This document shows, in pieces, positions 7,709 through 15,846 of a DNA stretch of 64,000 bases. The notes below the pieces were generated by a model. That model was not told the DNA's origin, did no database searches, and saw nothing but the letters and a program-made list of their open reading frames with translations. The position numbers were made by a program, and so were the translations under genes. How positions within the stretch are numbered: position 1 is the first letter of the stretch; each line of letters opens with the position of its first letter. Source of the DNA: Streptantibioticus parmotrematis (GTDB lineage: Bacteria > Actinomycetota > Actinomycetes > Streptomycetales > Streptomycetaceae); the NCBI RefSeq assembly GCF_019890615.1, contig NZ_JAINVZ010000025.1, forward strand, positions 1 to 64,000, read 5' to 3'.

Positions 7709-10700
7709 TCACAGGTCGAATAGCGCGTCGCCCGCGTCTGACGTCGCCTTCAGCGCCCTGGCCGCCTCTGTGGGCACAGGAAGGATGCCCTCTGTAGTCA
7801 GGTCCGTCACTGTTATCAGCGGGCCCGCGCACACCTCATTGAAGAGGTCTGCTTGCACCGACTCTTCGCGCACAAGCAGGCCGAGGACGTTTAGCAGCTC
7901 CAGCAGTTCCGTGGTCCATGAGGGAAGCCAGCGCTGAGCGAATTCATGGTCCAGTTCGAGGCGTCGTTTGCCGGCCGGATTCCTTCGGCGGTAGCCAAAC
8001 CACTTGTCGAGAACGTTCATCCCGGACACTTCGTACCCTCGGACCGCGGGAGGCACTGGACGGATCCGTCCACCGCCGACCCATAGGTCCTGTGTCACGG
8101 GGTCGTACGCCAGCTTCTCCGGCATGGATTCCGCATCGTCCGGAATCTCCGCGACGCAGCGGGGGCGGCCGCGCGGTAGCAGCACCCTGCCGTATGGCCT
8201 CTCAGCCGTCTCGTCGGCGTACCGCTCACCGTAGGTGTGCAGCCACAGGACACGCTGGCCGATTGCAACCGCCCGCTCCCAGAGGCGAAGGTCAGCGGTG
8301 AGAGGTATTCGCGCACCAGGGACTTCGAGGTCCTCCTGGAATCGAGCCGTGTACTCCGGGTGGGACGCGATCGCGGCGATGTAGGCCAGCAGGTCTTCGG
8401 CGACGACCCGTACGCCGAGTCGCCCGGAGAGCAGGGGGAGCAGACCGGGCGTGACGTTGGGCAGCGTACCGGCGGCGTTGCGGTAGAGAGGACGGGCACA
8501 ACCGCTGCGGTTGTTGAAATAGTCCATGTCGGGAATGAGGGCGCTGAAGACTAGCGCTGGCCCGTTGACCACGGGGTGGGCGTTCTGCTCGATGGTGTAG
8601 ATCTGGCGGTCGCTGCGGACTCGCCAAAGGTCTGCCCTGCCTCGCTCCATCAATCGACTATCCGGCAGTACATATTGCCGGTCGAATGACCGGAATCCGA
8701 TGCGTACCGTTTGAGGACTTGCCCTGTGTTCAGCCGCGAGGGGTAGCCGTTCGTGGGATGTGCCCCCTGGCAAGGGCGGAACGTTGTCCGCGGGCGTTCG
8801 CTCACCAGAGTGCCCGAGCATCTCGGCGCGTCGCTCGGTATCCGCAGCGAGCAAGCGCTGCCACCGCCTATGTAGCGTCTCCTCATCCGGTGCATAGACC
8901 CACATTCGCCCGGGCGTGACGCCACGCGACGACCACGGCATCAGATCTCCCAGCTGCGGGCAGGACTCCCACAGGTCGCTGCCGGGCGGCAGGAAAGCAT
9001 CCGTCTTGCCCGTGGCGCACTCGCGCCATTCGGAGTCGTCGAGCCTGAGGGCCATCAGGCGTTCGATCTTCTCGTCGCGGCGCCCGGCGACCTTGAGGTG
9101 CCTTACCTTCGCGATTTGCTGCTCTGTCCGCGGCCTGGGGCTGTTCCGCCATCGTGCGAAGATTGCGATGCACAACTCCTGCGCGACCTCGGGGAAGATG
9201 CGGGTCGCGACATCAGCTCGGTGGCCCTCCGGCGACATGTCGATGATCCAGCCCTCGTCGGCGGTTTCACGCAGATAGCGCCGCATTCCGGCGAATGCCC
9301 GCCCTTTGAGCCATGCCTTGGGGGTGATCAGCGCGACCACGCCGAAGGGGGCGTCGTCGTGAGCGTCGAAGACCTTCCAGGTGGCCCAGCGCCAGAAGTA
9401 GATGTAGAGGTTGGCTATCTTCGACTCGTACCTGCCGTTACCGGGTTGCCGGAAGGCCCCAAGCGGGGCTGGGATGTCCGCCTCGGGTTCCCCTCGCTCC
9501 ACCCACTTGCCCGCACCCCGTTTCACGGCGTCGTGGGGTGGGTTACCCATGACGACCATGACCCGCTCGTCTCTCTTAACCTGGTTTGCCTGACGGCGGG
9601 ATTCTGCGAGCGCCCGGTAGGTGTGGGGGATCCAGTTGAACTCGGCTGTCGGGCTGTCCAGGGCATCGGCCACCAACAGCCTGAGCCCCTGGGCAGGGGC
9701 TGCGGACCCGTACTGCTTGAGCATGGCGTGCATGCGCAGTTCTGCGACGGCGAACGGGCCGACCTGCATCTCGAAACCGACCAGCCGACGCCCCACCATC
9801 TCTCGCAGTCGGGGGCCCACCGCGCCTGGGCCCTCTTCTTCAGCGATGGTATTGGCAGCGCGTTCCAGCGCCGACAAGAGAAAGGTGCCGGTGCCCATGG
9901 CCGGATCGACAAGGACCACATCGGGAGAAGCGAAGCCGGACGGGATACGGAAGCCATCCCGTCTGAGGACGTCCTCGACCAGCTTGGCCATGGCCGCGAC
10001 GACGCCATGCGGTGTGTAGTACGAGCCGGTGCGTATCCGCAGCTCCGGGTCGTAGATGTGCAGGAAGTGCTCGTAGAGCAGGAAGTAGGCGTCGCCTGTT
10101 CCGTCGTCCAGCACGTTCCATCTGACCGCGCCGATGACACGGAGCAGTGTGTTGAGCGTGGTGGACAGCCCAGCGACCGAGTCGCCGGCGAGGACATCCA
10201 GCGCCTGCCCCATAAGTGAGTGCTTCTTGCCCAGCTTCGTGGCGATACTGTGCATGGTTTCGCCCTCGAAGGTGATCTCCTCCACCCGAGCGAGCAGAAG
10301 CGCGAACACGACGGCTTGGCCGTACTGTTCGATGAACTCGGCGTCGGTCGCCTCCGGGAACAGCAAGTGTCGCCAGTCCTTGGCCAGCTTTGTAAAGGCT
10401 GGCAGACGGCGTCGGCTCTTTTCCTGCGCGATAGCCTCACCGACCTCTTCCGACAGCAGTTGGCAGAGTCCTGCGACTGCTCGGATGAGCTGGCTCGTGG
10501 TGCGGGGTGTCTGCGGCTTCCAGGTCAGGAAGTCGTATAGCACCCGCGCAAGCGCCCCGTCGGCGGGAGCAAGCTGGGCGCCAGAGGCGAGGACCGAGCC
10601 GCGCAGGTAGGCCACTTCTCCAACCTGCTGGCCCTGCTGGTGGACAGAAAACTCGTTCCCGTCACAGAGCAGTACGTTGTTGAGCAGCCGTAGTTTTGCC

Positions 10701-11029
10701 CACTGCCCGGCGTTGCGGCCTGTGTAGACGGATGGGTCGGCCTGGGTGCCCGGCTTCTTCAGCTCGATGTAACCGACGAGAGCGCCGCCGACCTCGACCG
10801 CGTAGTCAGGGCGGGCCCCCATGTCTACGAGCGGAACCTCGCCGATGAGGGTGACGTCCAGACCGATGCCACGGCATACGGATCGAATCATGTTCTCCAG
10901 CGGCCCCCGGAGCTGGTCCTCCTGCCACCCGCTGCCTCTCAGCTTCGGCCTGACCTCCGCTCCGAACGCGGACACAGCGGCCTGGACTGCCTGTTCGAAG
11001 CTGTCATGAATTCTGCGTCGGGCACTCAT
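7709..11029 (-). CDS. Type ISP/IIG-like restriction-modification enzyme (nuclease + N6-adenine methylase)
   Basis: A single 1106-residue chain that probably both cuts and methylates DNA. Residues ~60-110 carry a PD-(D/E)xK nuclease motif (D75 in RPDYAVEV, E89-L-K91 in GYIELKKPG). The gamma-class adenine methylase core follows: SAM motif I DPAMGTGTF at 375-383 and catalytic motif IV GNPPH at 495-499. The last ~450 residues look like the target-recognition domain of type ISP enzymes. No helicase motifs are visible, and the protein is much shorter than the ~1600 residues of helicase-bearing ISP enzymes, so it is closer to type IIG. Motif IV ends in His instead of the usual Tyr/Phe/Trp. It is defence cargo next to the tRNA end of the element. 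Confidence 0.85.
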   Translation of the reverse strand: MSARRRIHDSFEQAVQAAVSAFGAEVRPKLRGSGWQEDQLRGPLENMIRSVCRGIGLDVTLIGEVPLVDMGARPDYAVEVGGALVGYIELKKPGTQADPSVYTGRNAGQWAKLRLLNNVLLCDGNEFSVHQQGQQVGEVAYLRGSVLASGAQLAPADGALARVLYDFLTWKPQTPRTTSQLIRAVAGLCQLLSEEVGEAIAQEKSRRRLPAFTKLAKDWRHLLFPEATDAEFIEQYGQAVVFALLLARVEEITFEGETMHSIATKLGKKHSLMGQALDVLAGDSVAGLSTTLNTLLRVIGAVRWNVLDDGTGDAYFLLYEHFLHIYDPELRIRTGSYYTPHGVVAAMAKLVEDVLRRDGFRIPSGFASPDVVLVDPAMGTGTFLLSALERAANTIAEEEGPGAVGPRLREMVGRRLVGFEMQVGPFAVAELRMHAMLKQYGSAAPAQGLRLLVADALDSPTAEFNWIPHTYRALAESRRQANQVKRDERVMVVMGNPPHDAVKRGAGKWVERGEPEADIPAPLGAFRQPGNGRYESKIANLYIYFWRWATWKVFDAHDDAPFGVVALITPKAWLKGRAFAGMRRYLRETADEGWIIDMSPEGHRADVATRIFPEVAQELCIAIFARWRNSPRPRTEQQIAKVRHLKVAGRRDEKIERLMALRLDDSEWRECATGKTDAFLPPGSDLWESCPQLGDLMPWSSRGVTPGRMWVYAPDEETLHRRWQRLLAADTERRAEMLGHSGERTPADNVPPLPGGTSHERLPLAAEHRASPQTVRIGFRSFDRQYVLPDSRLMERGRADLWRVRSDRQIYTIEQNAHPVVNGPALVFSALIPDMDYFNNRSGCARPLYRNAAGTLPNVTPGLLPLLSGRLGVRVVAEDLLAYIAAIASHPEYTARFQEDLEVPGARIPLTADLRLWERAVAIGQRVLWLHTYGERYADETAERPYGRVLLPRGRPRCVAEIPDDAESMPEKLAYDPVTQDLWVGGGRIRPVPPAVRGYEVSGMNVLDKWFGYRRRNPAGKRRLELDHEFAQRWLPSWTTELLELLNVLGLLVREESVQADLFNEVCAGPLITVTDLTTEGILPVPTEAARALKATSDAGDALFDL

Positions 11030-11497
11030 ACCGCCCCATCCCCCAAGGCGGGCAGATCCGGCCGACGCCAGGTCGGTACGGCGATCTGCCGCACCTTGCT
11101 CCCGTCGGGGTCGGACTTCGTTCCGGCCCTCGCTGTTCCATGACCGTAGGAGGGGAGCGTGGGGCGCAAGGAGGGTGCATGCGAGGGCGCGTGGAGGCGC
11201 GCATGTGCGCCTCCACGCGCCGGTGCTGGACTGGAGGCGCGGCGTTAGGTGCGGCTGGGCAAGATCGTCGCGAGTCGGTTTGGCGGTTGCCCAGGGAGAT
11301 CGTTTGGCGTTCAGCCGGATTACCGATACGAATCAGCAGCGCGACTCCCGAGCGCATGGGGACCGGTTCACGAATGCGCACGTGAGAGGGGCGCGGGGGT
11401 GTGATGGTCAGGTGGGTGCGACTGCTGCTCCCTGGGAGACTCCGACCAAGATCCTCTCCCAGATTTCTCCCAAACGATCACCCGAGACGCAGGAAGA
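11030..11497. other. Non-coding stretch at the probable right end of the element
   Basis: I find no supportable gene here. The open frames on both strands are compositional. It contains one notable hairpin (11186-11221) and leads into the tRNA terminator. Integrase arm-type binding sites would be expected in this stretch if tRNA-Pro is the attachment site, but none can be proven by eye. Confidence 0.5.
11186..11221. repeat. Perfect 15-bp inverted repeat
   Basis: GGCGCGTGGAGGCGC (11186-11200), loop GCATGT, and its exact complement at 11207-11221. It lies 157 bp upstream of the restriction-modification gene start and 324 bp from the tRNA. It could be a regulator site, a terminator for antisense reading or part of the element end. 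Confidence 0.5.
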
Positions 11498-11522
11498 GCC
11501 TGATCCTCATTGAGGATCAGGC
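11498..11522 (-). terminator. tRNA-Pro terminator
   Basis: GCCTGATCCTCA (11498-11509) and TGAGGATCAGGC (11511-11522) form an almost loop-free 25-base palindrome, in practice a 10-11-bp stem with a small loop. It lies 22 bases downstream of the tRNA 3' end on the minus strand and is followed by TCTTCC. Confidence 0.7.
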
Positions 11523-11544
11523 CCTTGACCTGGTGTTTCACCAG

Positions 11545-11618
11545 TCGGGGTGGCGGGATTTGAACCCACGGCCTCTTCGTCCCGAACGAAGCGCGCTGCC
11601 AAGCTGCGCCACACCCCG
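11545..11618 (-). tRNA. tRNA-Pro, anticodon CGG
   Basis: A 74-nt cloverleaf on the minus strand. The acceptor stem is CGGGGTG/CACCCCG with discriminator A and no encoded CCA. The anticodon stem CTTCG/CGAAG encloses the loop TTCGGGA, giving anticodon CGG. The T arm contains GGTTCAAATCC. The 3' end faces the mobile element, so this tRNA is the likely attachment site: tRNA-Pro genes are known targets of Streptomyces integrative elements such as pSAM2. Confidence 0.95.
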
Positions 11619-11667
11619 GTGCAACGAGGAATACTCTAGCGGACCGGGGAGCTGAGGCGAAATCCGG

Positions 11668-12597
11668 TTAGCGGCGCGGGGTCAGGGTCAGCAGCGTGGC
11701 CTCCGGGGGGCAGGCGAAGCGGACCGGGGTGTAGCGGTTCGTGCCGCAGCCCGCGGAGACGTGGAGGTGGGAGTGGTGGCCGCCCGCGCGGTGCGTGGAC
11801 AGGCCCTTCACCCGGCGGGTGTCCAGGTCGCAGTTGGTGACCAGGGCGCCGTAGAAGGGGACGCACAGCTGGCCGCCGTGGGTGTGGCCGGCCAGGATCA
11901 GCGGGTAGCCGTCCGCCGCGAAGGCGTCCAGGACGCGCAGGTACGGGGCGTGGACGACGGCCAGACTGAGATCCGCGTCACTCGACGGCCCGCCGGAGAC
12001 CATCCCGTACCGGTCCCGCTTGATGTGCGGGTCGTCCAGGCCGGTCAGCGCGATCTCCGTGCCGCCGGAGAGCTTCAGACGGCCCCGGGCGTTGTTCAGG
12101 CCGGCCCAGCCCGCCATGTCGAACGCGTCCCGCAGGTCCTCCCACGGATTGTGGATCACGCCGCGGGCCGGGGCGTTGCCGTTCAGGCCGTGCTGCCCGC
12201 GTGCCTTCTCCACCAGGTAGCGGGCCGGGTTGCGCAGCTTCGGCCCGTAGTAGTCGTTCGAACCGAAGACGTACGCGCCGGGGAACTCCAGCAGCGGGCC
12301 GAGCGCGTCCAGCACTTCGGGGACGGCCTCGGGGTCGGAGAGGTTGTCCCCGGTGTTGATCACGAAATCGGGGCGCAGCCCGGCCAGCGACTGCAGCCAG
12401 CGCCGCTTCTTGTCCTGGCCTCGCACCATGTGGATGTCGGACACCTGGAGCACGCGCAACGGGCGCGCCCCCGGCTTCAGCACCGGCACCTCGACCCGGC
12501 GCAGCCGGAAGGAGCGAACCTCGAAGCCGGCGGCGTACGCCACACCGGCCGCGCCGACAGCCGTGATTCCCAGCGGGATCCCATAACGAGCGCGCAT
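11668..12597 (-). CDS. Membrane-anchored metallophosphoesterase
   Basis: A 309-residue calcineurin-like phosphoesterase, probably anchored in the membrane with the catalytic domain outside. A hydrophobic N-terminal segment (GIPLGITAVGAAGVAYAAGF) precedes the metal-site motifs in order: SDIHM, NTGDNLS, GSNDYYG (the GNHD position) and AGHTHGGQL. The ATG at 12597 begins MRARYGI. An in-frame ATG at 12606 is equally possible, and neither has a clear ribosome site. Orthologues sit beside PBP, wblA and tRNA-Pro genes in Streptomyces, and at Rv3683 in M. tuberculosis. The substrate is unknown. Confidence 0.88.
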   Translation of the reverse strand: MRARYGIPLGITAVGAAGVAYAAGFEVRSFRLRRVEVPVLKPGARPLRVLQVSDIHMVRGQDKKRRWLQSLAGLRPDFVINTGDNLSDPEAVPEVLDALGPLLEFPGAYVFGSNDYYGPKLRNPARYLVEKARGQHGLNGNAPARGVIHNPWEDLRDAFDMAGWAGLNNARGRLKLSGGTEIALTGLDDPHIKRDRYGMVSGGPSSDADLSLAVVHAPYLRVLDAFAADGYPLILAGHTHGGQLCVPFYGALVTNCDLDTRRVKGLSTHRAGGHHSHLHVSAGCGTNRYTPVRFACPPEATLLTLTPRR

Positions 12598-12663
12598 GCG
12601 CCCCATGGTCGCAGACCGCCCTGTGCGCAAGAAATCATGGCGCCCGCCCCTGCGCCCACATGG

Positions 12664-12669
12664 CAGACT
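12664..12669 (+). promoter_or_regulatory. -10-like CAGACT, leaderless promoter candidate
   Basis: CAGACT ends seven bases before the ATG of the YqeY-like gene at 12677. No ribosome binding site is present in the short gap. Confidence 0.4.
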
Positions 12670-12676
12670 CGCGGCT

Positions 12677-13147
12677 ATGACCACCACGCTCAAGCAGCGC
12701 CTCCAGGAGGACCTCACCGCTGCCATCAAGGGCCGCGACGAGCTGCGCTCGTCCACGCTGCGCCTGACGCTGTCGGCCGTCACCACCGAGGAGGTCGCGG
12801 GCAAGTCCGCCCGTGAGCTGTCCGACGACGAGGTGCTGAAGGTGATCGCCCGCGAGGCGAAGAAGCGCCGGGAGGCGGCGGAGGCGTTCGCCCAGGGCGG
12901 CCGCGCCGAGCAGGCGGAGCGGGAACGGGCCGAGGGCGAGGTGCTCGCCGAGTACCTGCCCCAGCAGCTCTCCGACGAGGAGCTGTCCGCGATCGTCGCC
13001 GACGCGGTGCGCGAGGCGACGGCCGGTGGCGCGGAGGGGCCGCGGGCGATGGGCGCGGTCATGAAGATCGCCAACCCCAGGATCGCGGGCCGCGCCGAGG
13101 GCGGCCGCGTCGCAGCCGAGGTCAAGCGCCAGCTCGCGGGAGCCTGA
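12677..13147 (+). CDS. GatB/YqeY domain protein
   Basis: A 156-residue free-standing YqeY-type protein related to the tRNA-binding tail of GatB, with no established enzymatic role. It starts MTTTLKQRLQEDLTAAIKGR and carries the family hallmarks KSARELSDDEVLKVI, EAEVLAEYLPQQLSDEEL-like sequence and a C-terminal segment ending AAEVKRQLAG. It is divergent from the metallophosphoesterase, with only 79 bp between starts, and appears to be leaderless. Confidence 0.9.
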   Translation: MTTTLKQRLQEDLTAAIKGRDELRSSTLRLTLSAVTTEEVAGKSARELSDDEVLKVIAREAKKRREAAEAFAQGGRAEQAERERAEGEVLAEYLPQQLSDEELSAIVADAVREATAGGAEGPRAMGAVMKIANPRIAGRAEGGRVAAEVKRQLAGA

Positions 13148-13199
13148 CCCCCGCTGCCCCGGAGCTTCCACCCGAGGTCACCGACGGCTGATTCTGGTC

Positions 13200-13255
13200 C
13201 CGCTTCCCCTGCGCCTGGTCTGGTCCGCGGACCAGACCAGGCGCAGGGGAAGCGG
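13200..13255. repeat. Perfect 56-bp palindrome (28-bp arms, no spacer)
   Basis: The two 28-base arms, beginning CCGCTTCCCCTGCGCC and meeting at CCGCGG, are exact reverse complements with no loop bases. It starts 52 bp after the YqeY stop codon and would form a very stable hairpin in RNA from either strand. It is most likely a bidirectional terminator, and it also marks the border between conserved synteny and the accessory block. Confidence 0.85.
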
Positions 13256-14172
13256 TGAGCAGCCCACTCCGGGGGTGGCTTCCGCGTCTCGCGGAAGGTG
13301 GTACCCCGGTCAACGGGCCGCACTCTTGCACCGCTGCCCCCTTGGCCCTCGTCCGCCTGGCACCATCCTCAACCGCTCTCGACCGAAGCGCCCTTCCAGC
13401 CTCGCCCGCGTCGGCGAGTGGCATCGTGGGGGATCGGGATCGGGGTCGGTCGCGCAGACGCCTCCTTGCGGGATCGCCATCAATGATCGTTTGTGGGGGT
13501 ACCTCGCAGCCGTCAGGCGACCTCCGACTCCTGCTCGCGCCGTGATCCCGCGCTTCCTCGCCGCTGACCGGGGGAAAACCGGCCCCTTCACGGCTCGAGC
13601 ACATTTTTCGCGCGCAGGTGGTCCGCTCCCACTGTCCGTGTCCCGCCCGGGAAGCGTCGCGGGGATGCCCTGTCCATTTGGGAAATGAGTCGCCGCGGGT
13701 CCGGTCGGCCTCCACGTTCCCATGGCATCGCTACGCGCTGTCGACGGAATTTCCTTCTGTATGGTTCGAGCGAATTACCTTATAGGTGGATTCAGGTGGA
13801 ATGGGTGAACCTGGGTGGTGGCGTGCCTATGGCTGAAATTCTGTTGATCGGTCGTCGGATCTCCGTATGATTATTGATCGCTGTGCCTCGACTGTGCGGG
13901 AATCACGTGAACGGTCGAGGTGATGCCTGGTCTACGCGGTTGGGGCCAGGTGTGCGGTCAGAGGTCGGGTTCCGTCGGGGTGACCTCTGCGAGCCGTCGG
14001 TAGCAGGGGGGTTTACGTCGCGGAAGAAGCGGCGAGTACGGGGGGTCGGAATCTTGCATTCCGAATTCATGTGTACCGGACAAGTGGGGTCCGTGTCGGC
14101 CTCGTTCTGATCCGGTGATCCAGGAAACGCGCCACTGACGAACAATGATCCATCCTTGAAAGGAACATGGCA
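13256..14172. other. Long non-coding or degenerate stretch before the inhibitor gene
   Basis: About 0.9 kb without a supportable gene. Open frames on both strands here show no recognisable family, no good ribosome site and no codon bias. The part around 13730-13900 is clearly less GC-rich than the surroundings. It may hold the promoter of the I36-type inhibitor gene and remnants of a gene lost when the accessory block was inserted. Confidence 0.5.
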
Positions 14173-14631
14173 ATGAGTAGTATCCGCACCCGCGTCACCG
14201 CCGTCATCGCCGGCGTCGTCATGACTTCCGCCGTCGGACTCGCCGTCGCACCGGCCTCCTTCGCCGATACGCCCTGGAACAACTGCGGCGAGGACAACTG
14301 TCTGCAGGCGCTGCGTCTCTTCTACAACTCGAATCTGCAGGGCTCGCAGGCCGATTTCGAAGCCGATGTCTCGAGCTACGCGGGGTACGAGTTCCGTCCC
14401 GGTGCTGGCGCCGGGTCCGGACAGTCGGTGAAGAACAACGCCGCGTCGGCGCAGGACGAGTCCGGGGGCTGGGCCTACCAGATCTTCTACGACTCCGACT
14501 ACAAGGGCCCTTCCCAGACCGTCAACCCGTACATCGACAACGGCAGTGACGGTAACGGCTACGGCTGGGCGAACCTCGATTCCACGCTGAAGAACAACAA
14601 CGCGTCCCAGAAGTGGGTGTACGTCGGCTGA
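14173..14631 (+). CDS. Secreted peptidase-inhibitor I36 / crystallin-like protein
   Basis: A 152-residue exported protein. A Sec signal peptide (RTRVTAVIAGVVMTSAVGLA, cleavage near ASFA-DTP) precedes a beta/gamma-crystallin-like domain of the I36 metalloproteinase-inhibitor family: LRLFYNSNLQGS, SVKNNAASAQDE, YQIFYDSDYKGP, NSTLKNNNAS-like. Two cysteines (NNCGEDNC) follow the signal. The ATG at 14173 has AAAGGA eight bases upstream. An ATG six bases earlier is too close to that site. Its role is inferred: it may protect the cell or control extracellular proteases. A strong terminator follows. Confidence 0.85.
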   Translation: MSSIRTRVTAVIAGVVMTSAVGLAVAPASFADTPWNNCGEDNCLQALRLFYNSNLQGSQADFEADVSSYAGYEFRPGAGAGSGQSVKNNAASAQDESGGWAYQIFYDSDYKGPSQTVNPYIDNGSDGNGYGWANLDSTLKNNNASQKWVYVG

Positions 14632-14670
14632 CGGCGTGCGGTACCGACGCCCGTAACACCGATACCGCAC

Positions 14671-14698
14671 AAGACCCGCCCCGGCCGGGGCGGGTCTT
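14671..14698 (+). terminator. Perfect 28-base palindromic terminator
   Basis: AAGACCCGCCCCGG followed by its exact complement, 39 bases after the inhibitor stop codon, then CC. It separates the inhibitor gene from the lipoprotein gene. Confidence 0.7.
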
Positions 14699-14729
14699 CC
14701 CACGCACGAGTCATGATCACGAGGTCACG

Positions 14730-15620
14730 ATGGTCAATCGCGTCTGTATCCGCACCGTGGTGACGCTGGCCGCCGTTGCACTGACCGGATGTTCCGGAGG
14801 GACGGCCGCTCTTCCCCGCCCTCAGTCGTCCGCTCTTCCGCAAGCCCATGTCGACCTCATCAGCGGCATCTCTCTACCGCTCGAGAAGTTCATGTCCACC
14901 AGCGCGCAGGATCAGGTGATCGCCCGAGGCAGGCACCGTCTTGAAACGACGTGCCTTCGGCGCTTCGGCGTTCCCGCCACCGCGACGGAGTCGGCGGAGG
15001 GCCCACCGGACGCGGCGAACCTGCCTTCCCGTTACGGGGTGTCCTCGCTCGCTCAGGCCGAACGGTACGGATACCACTACACGTACCCCACCGAGGCCGC
15101 TCCGGCCAGGCTCAGCGAGGACCAGTACACGGTGCTGACCGGCCACCTGCGTCCGTCCTCTTCGACCGGGACGCCGGTCGTCGAACACTCCTGGCACGGC
15201 AGGGCCTTGCCTGACGGCGGCTGCTACGGCGAAGCCACCCGGAGCCTGTTCGACGGCGCGCCGCCCGACATGCAACAAGTCGAGCAACTGGACGCACACA
15301 GCTTCTTCCAGGCCGAGGACACCCCGGGGGTGAAGGGCGTCATCAGCGCCTGGTCGGCCTGTATGAGACGCCGCGGGTATCAGGTGGCATCGCCGCTGTC
15401 GAAGCAACTCGCCCCCGCTCCCGGGCCGAAACCGAGCACCGACGAGGTGGACACGGCCGTCGCGGACGTGGAGTGCAAGCGGAGCACCCAACTCATCTCT
15501 GTCTGGGCCCAGGCCGAGAGGCGGATCCAGGCGATGCAGGTCCGCCAGTACCAGCAGGAGCTGGAGAGCGCGTACCGCGCCTACAGCGCCGCCGTCGCCC
15601 GGGCGGCCGATGTCCGATGA
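14730..15620 (+). CDS. Secreted lipoprotein of unknown function
   Basis: A 296-residue lipoprotein. The signal ends in lipobox LTGC at residues 16-19 (VTLAAVALTGCSGG), so the mature protein should be lipid-anchored on the outer face of the membrane. The domain beyond is not recognised. It has several cysteines (TTCLRRFG, DGGCYGEA, SACMRRRGY, VECKRS) that may form disulphides, and a helical C-terminus (QAERRIQAMQVRQYQQELES). The SACMRRRGY motif resembles those of Streptomyces lipoproteins of unknown role. The ATG at 14730 has GAGG five bases upstream. Confidence 0.8.
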   Translation: MVNRVCIRTVVTLAAVALTGCSGGTAALPRPQSSALPQAHVDLISGISLPLEKFMSTSAQDQVIARGRHRLETTCLRRFGVPATATESAEGPPDAANLPSRYGVSSLAQAERYGYHYTYPTEAAPARLSEDQYTVLTGHLRPSSSTGTPVVEHSWHGRALPDGGCYGEATRSLFDGAPPDMQQVEQLDAHSFFQAEDTPGVKGVISAWSACMRRRGYQVASPLSKQLAPAPGPKPSTDEVDTAVADVECKRSTQLISVWAQAERRIQAMQVRQYQQELESAYRAYSAAVARAADVR

Positions 15621-15846
15621 ACCCTGGTCCCGGGCATGGGCCGACCGGAGTTCGTTCGAGGGCCCGCACGAGCCGGCACTGCGCTCTCAGAGCTGCTGAC
15701 CACCGCCCCGGGTCACACCCCCCATGAGCGTCCGGTTCCGGCCGGACTCCGTAGCGGCCCGTACGTCGACCCCGAACCGAACTGGGAGCGGGGAGGACGG
15801 ACGCGCCTTCTCGCGAAACACTTCGTCTGGAAGGAGATTTCCGCTT

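Noticed and set aside
11140-11385. Small plus-strand gene between the restriction gene and the tRNA
   Set aside because: It spans the 15-bp inverted repeat, has no family resemblance and no convincing ribosome site.
13122-13715. Overlapping open frames on both strands after the YqeY gene
   Set aside because: They cross the 56-bp palindrome, have no ribosome sites and no recognisable sequence, and none is favoured over the others.
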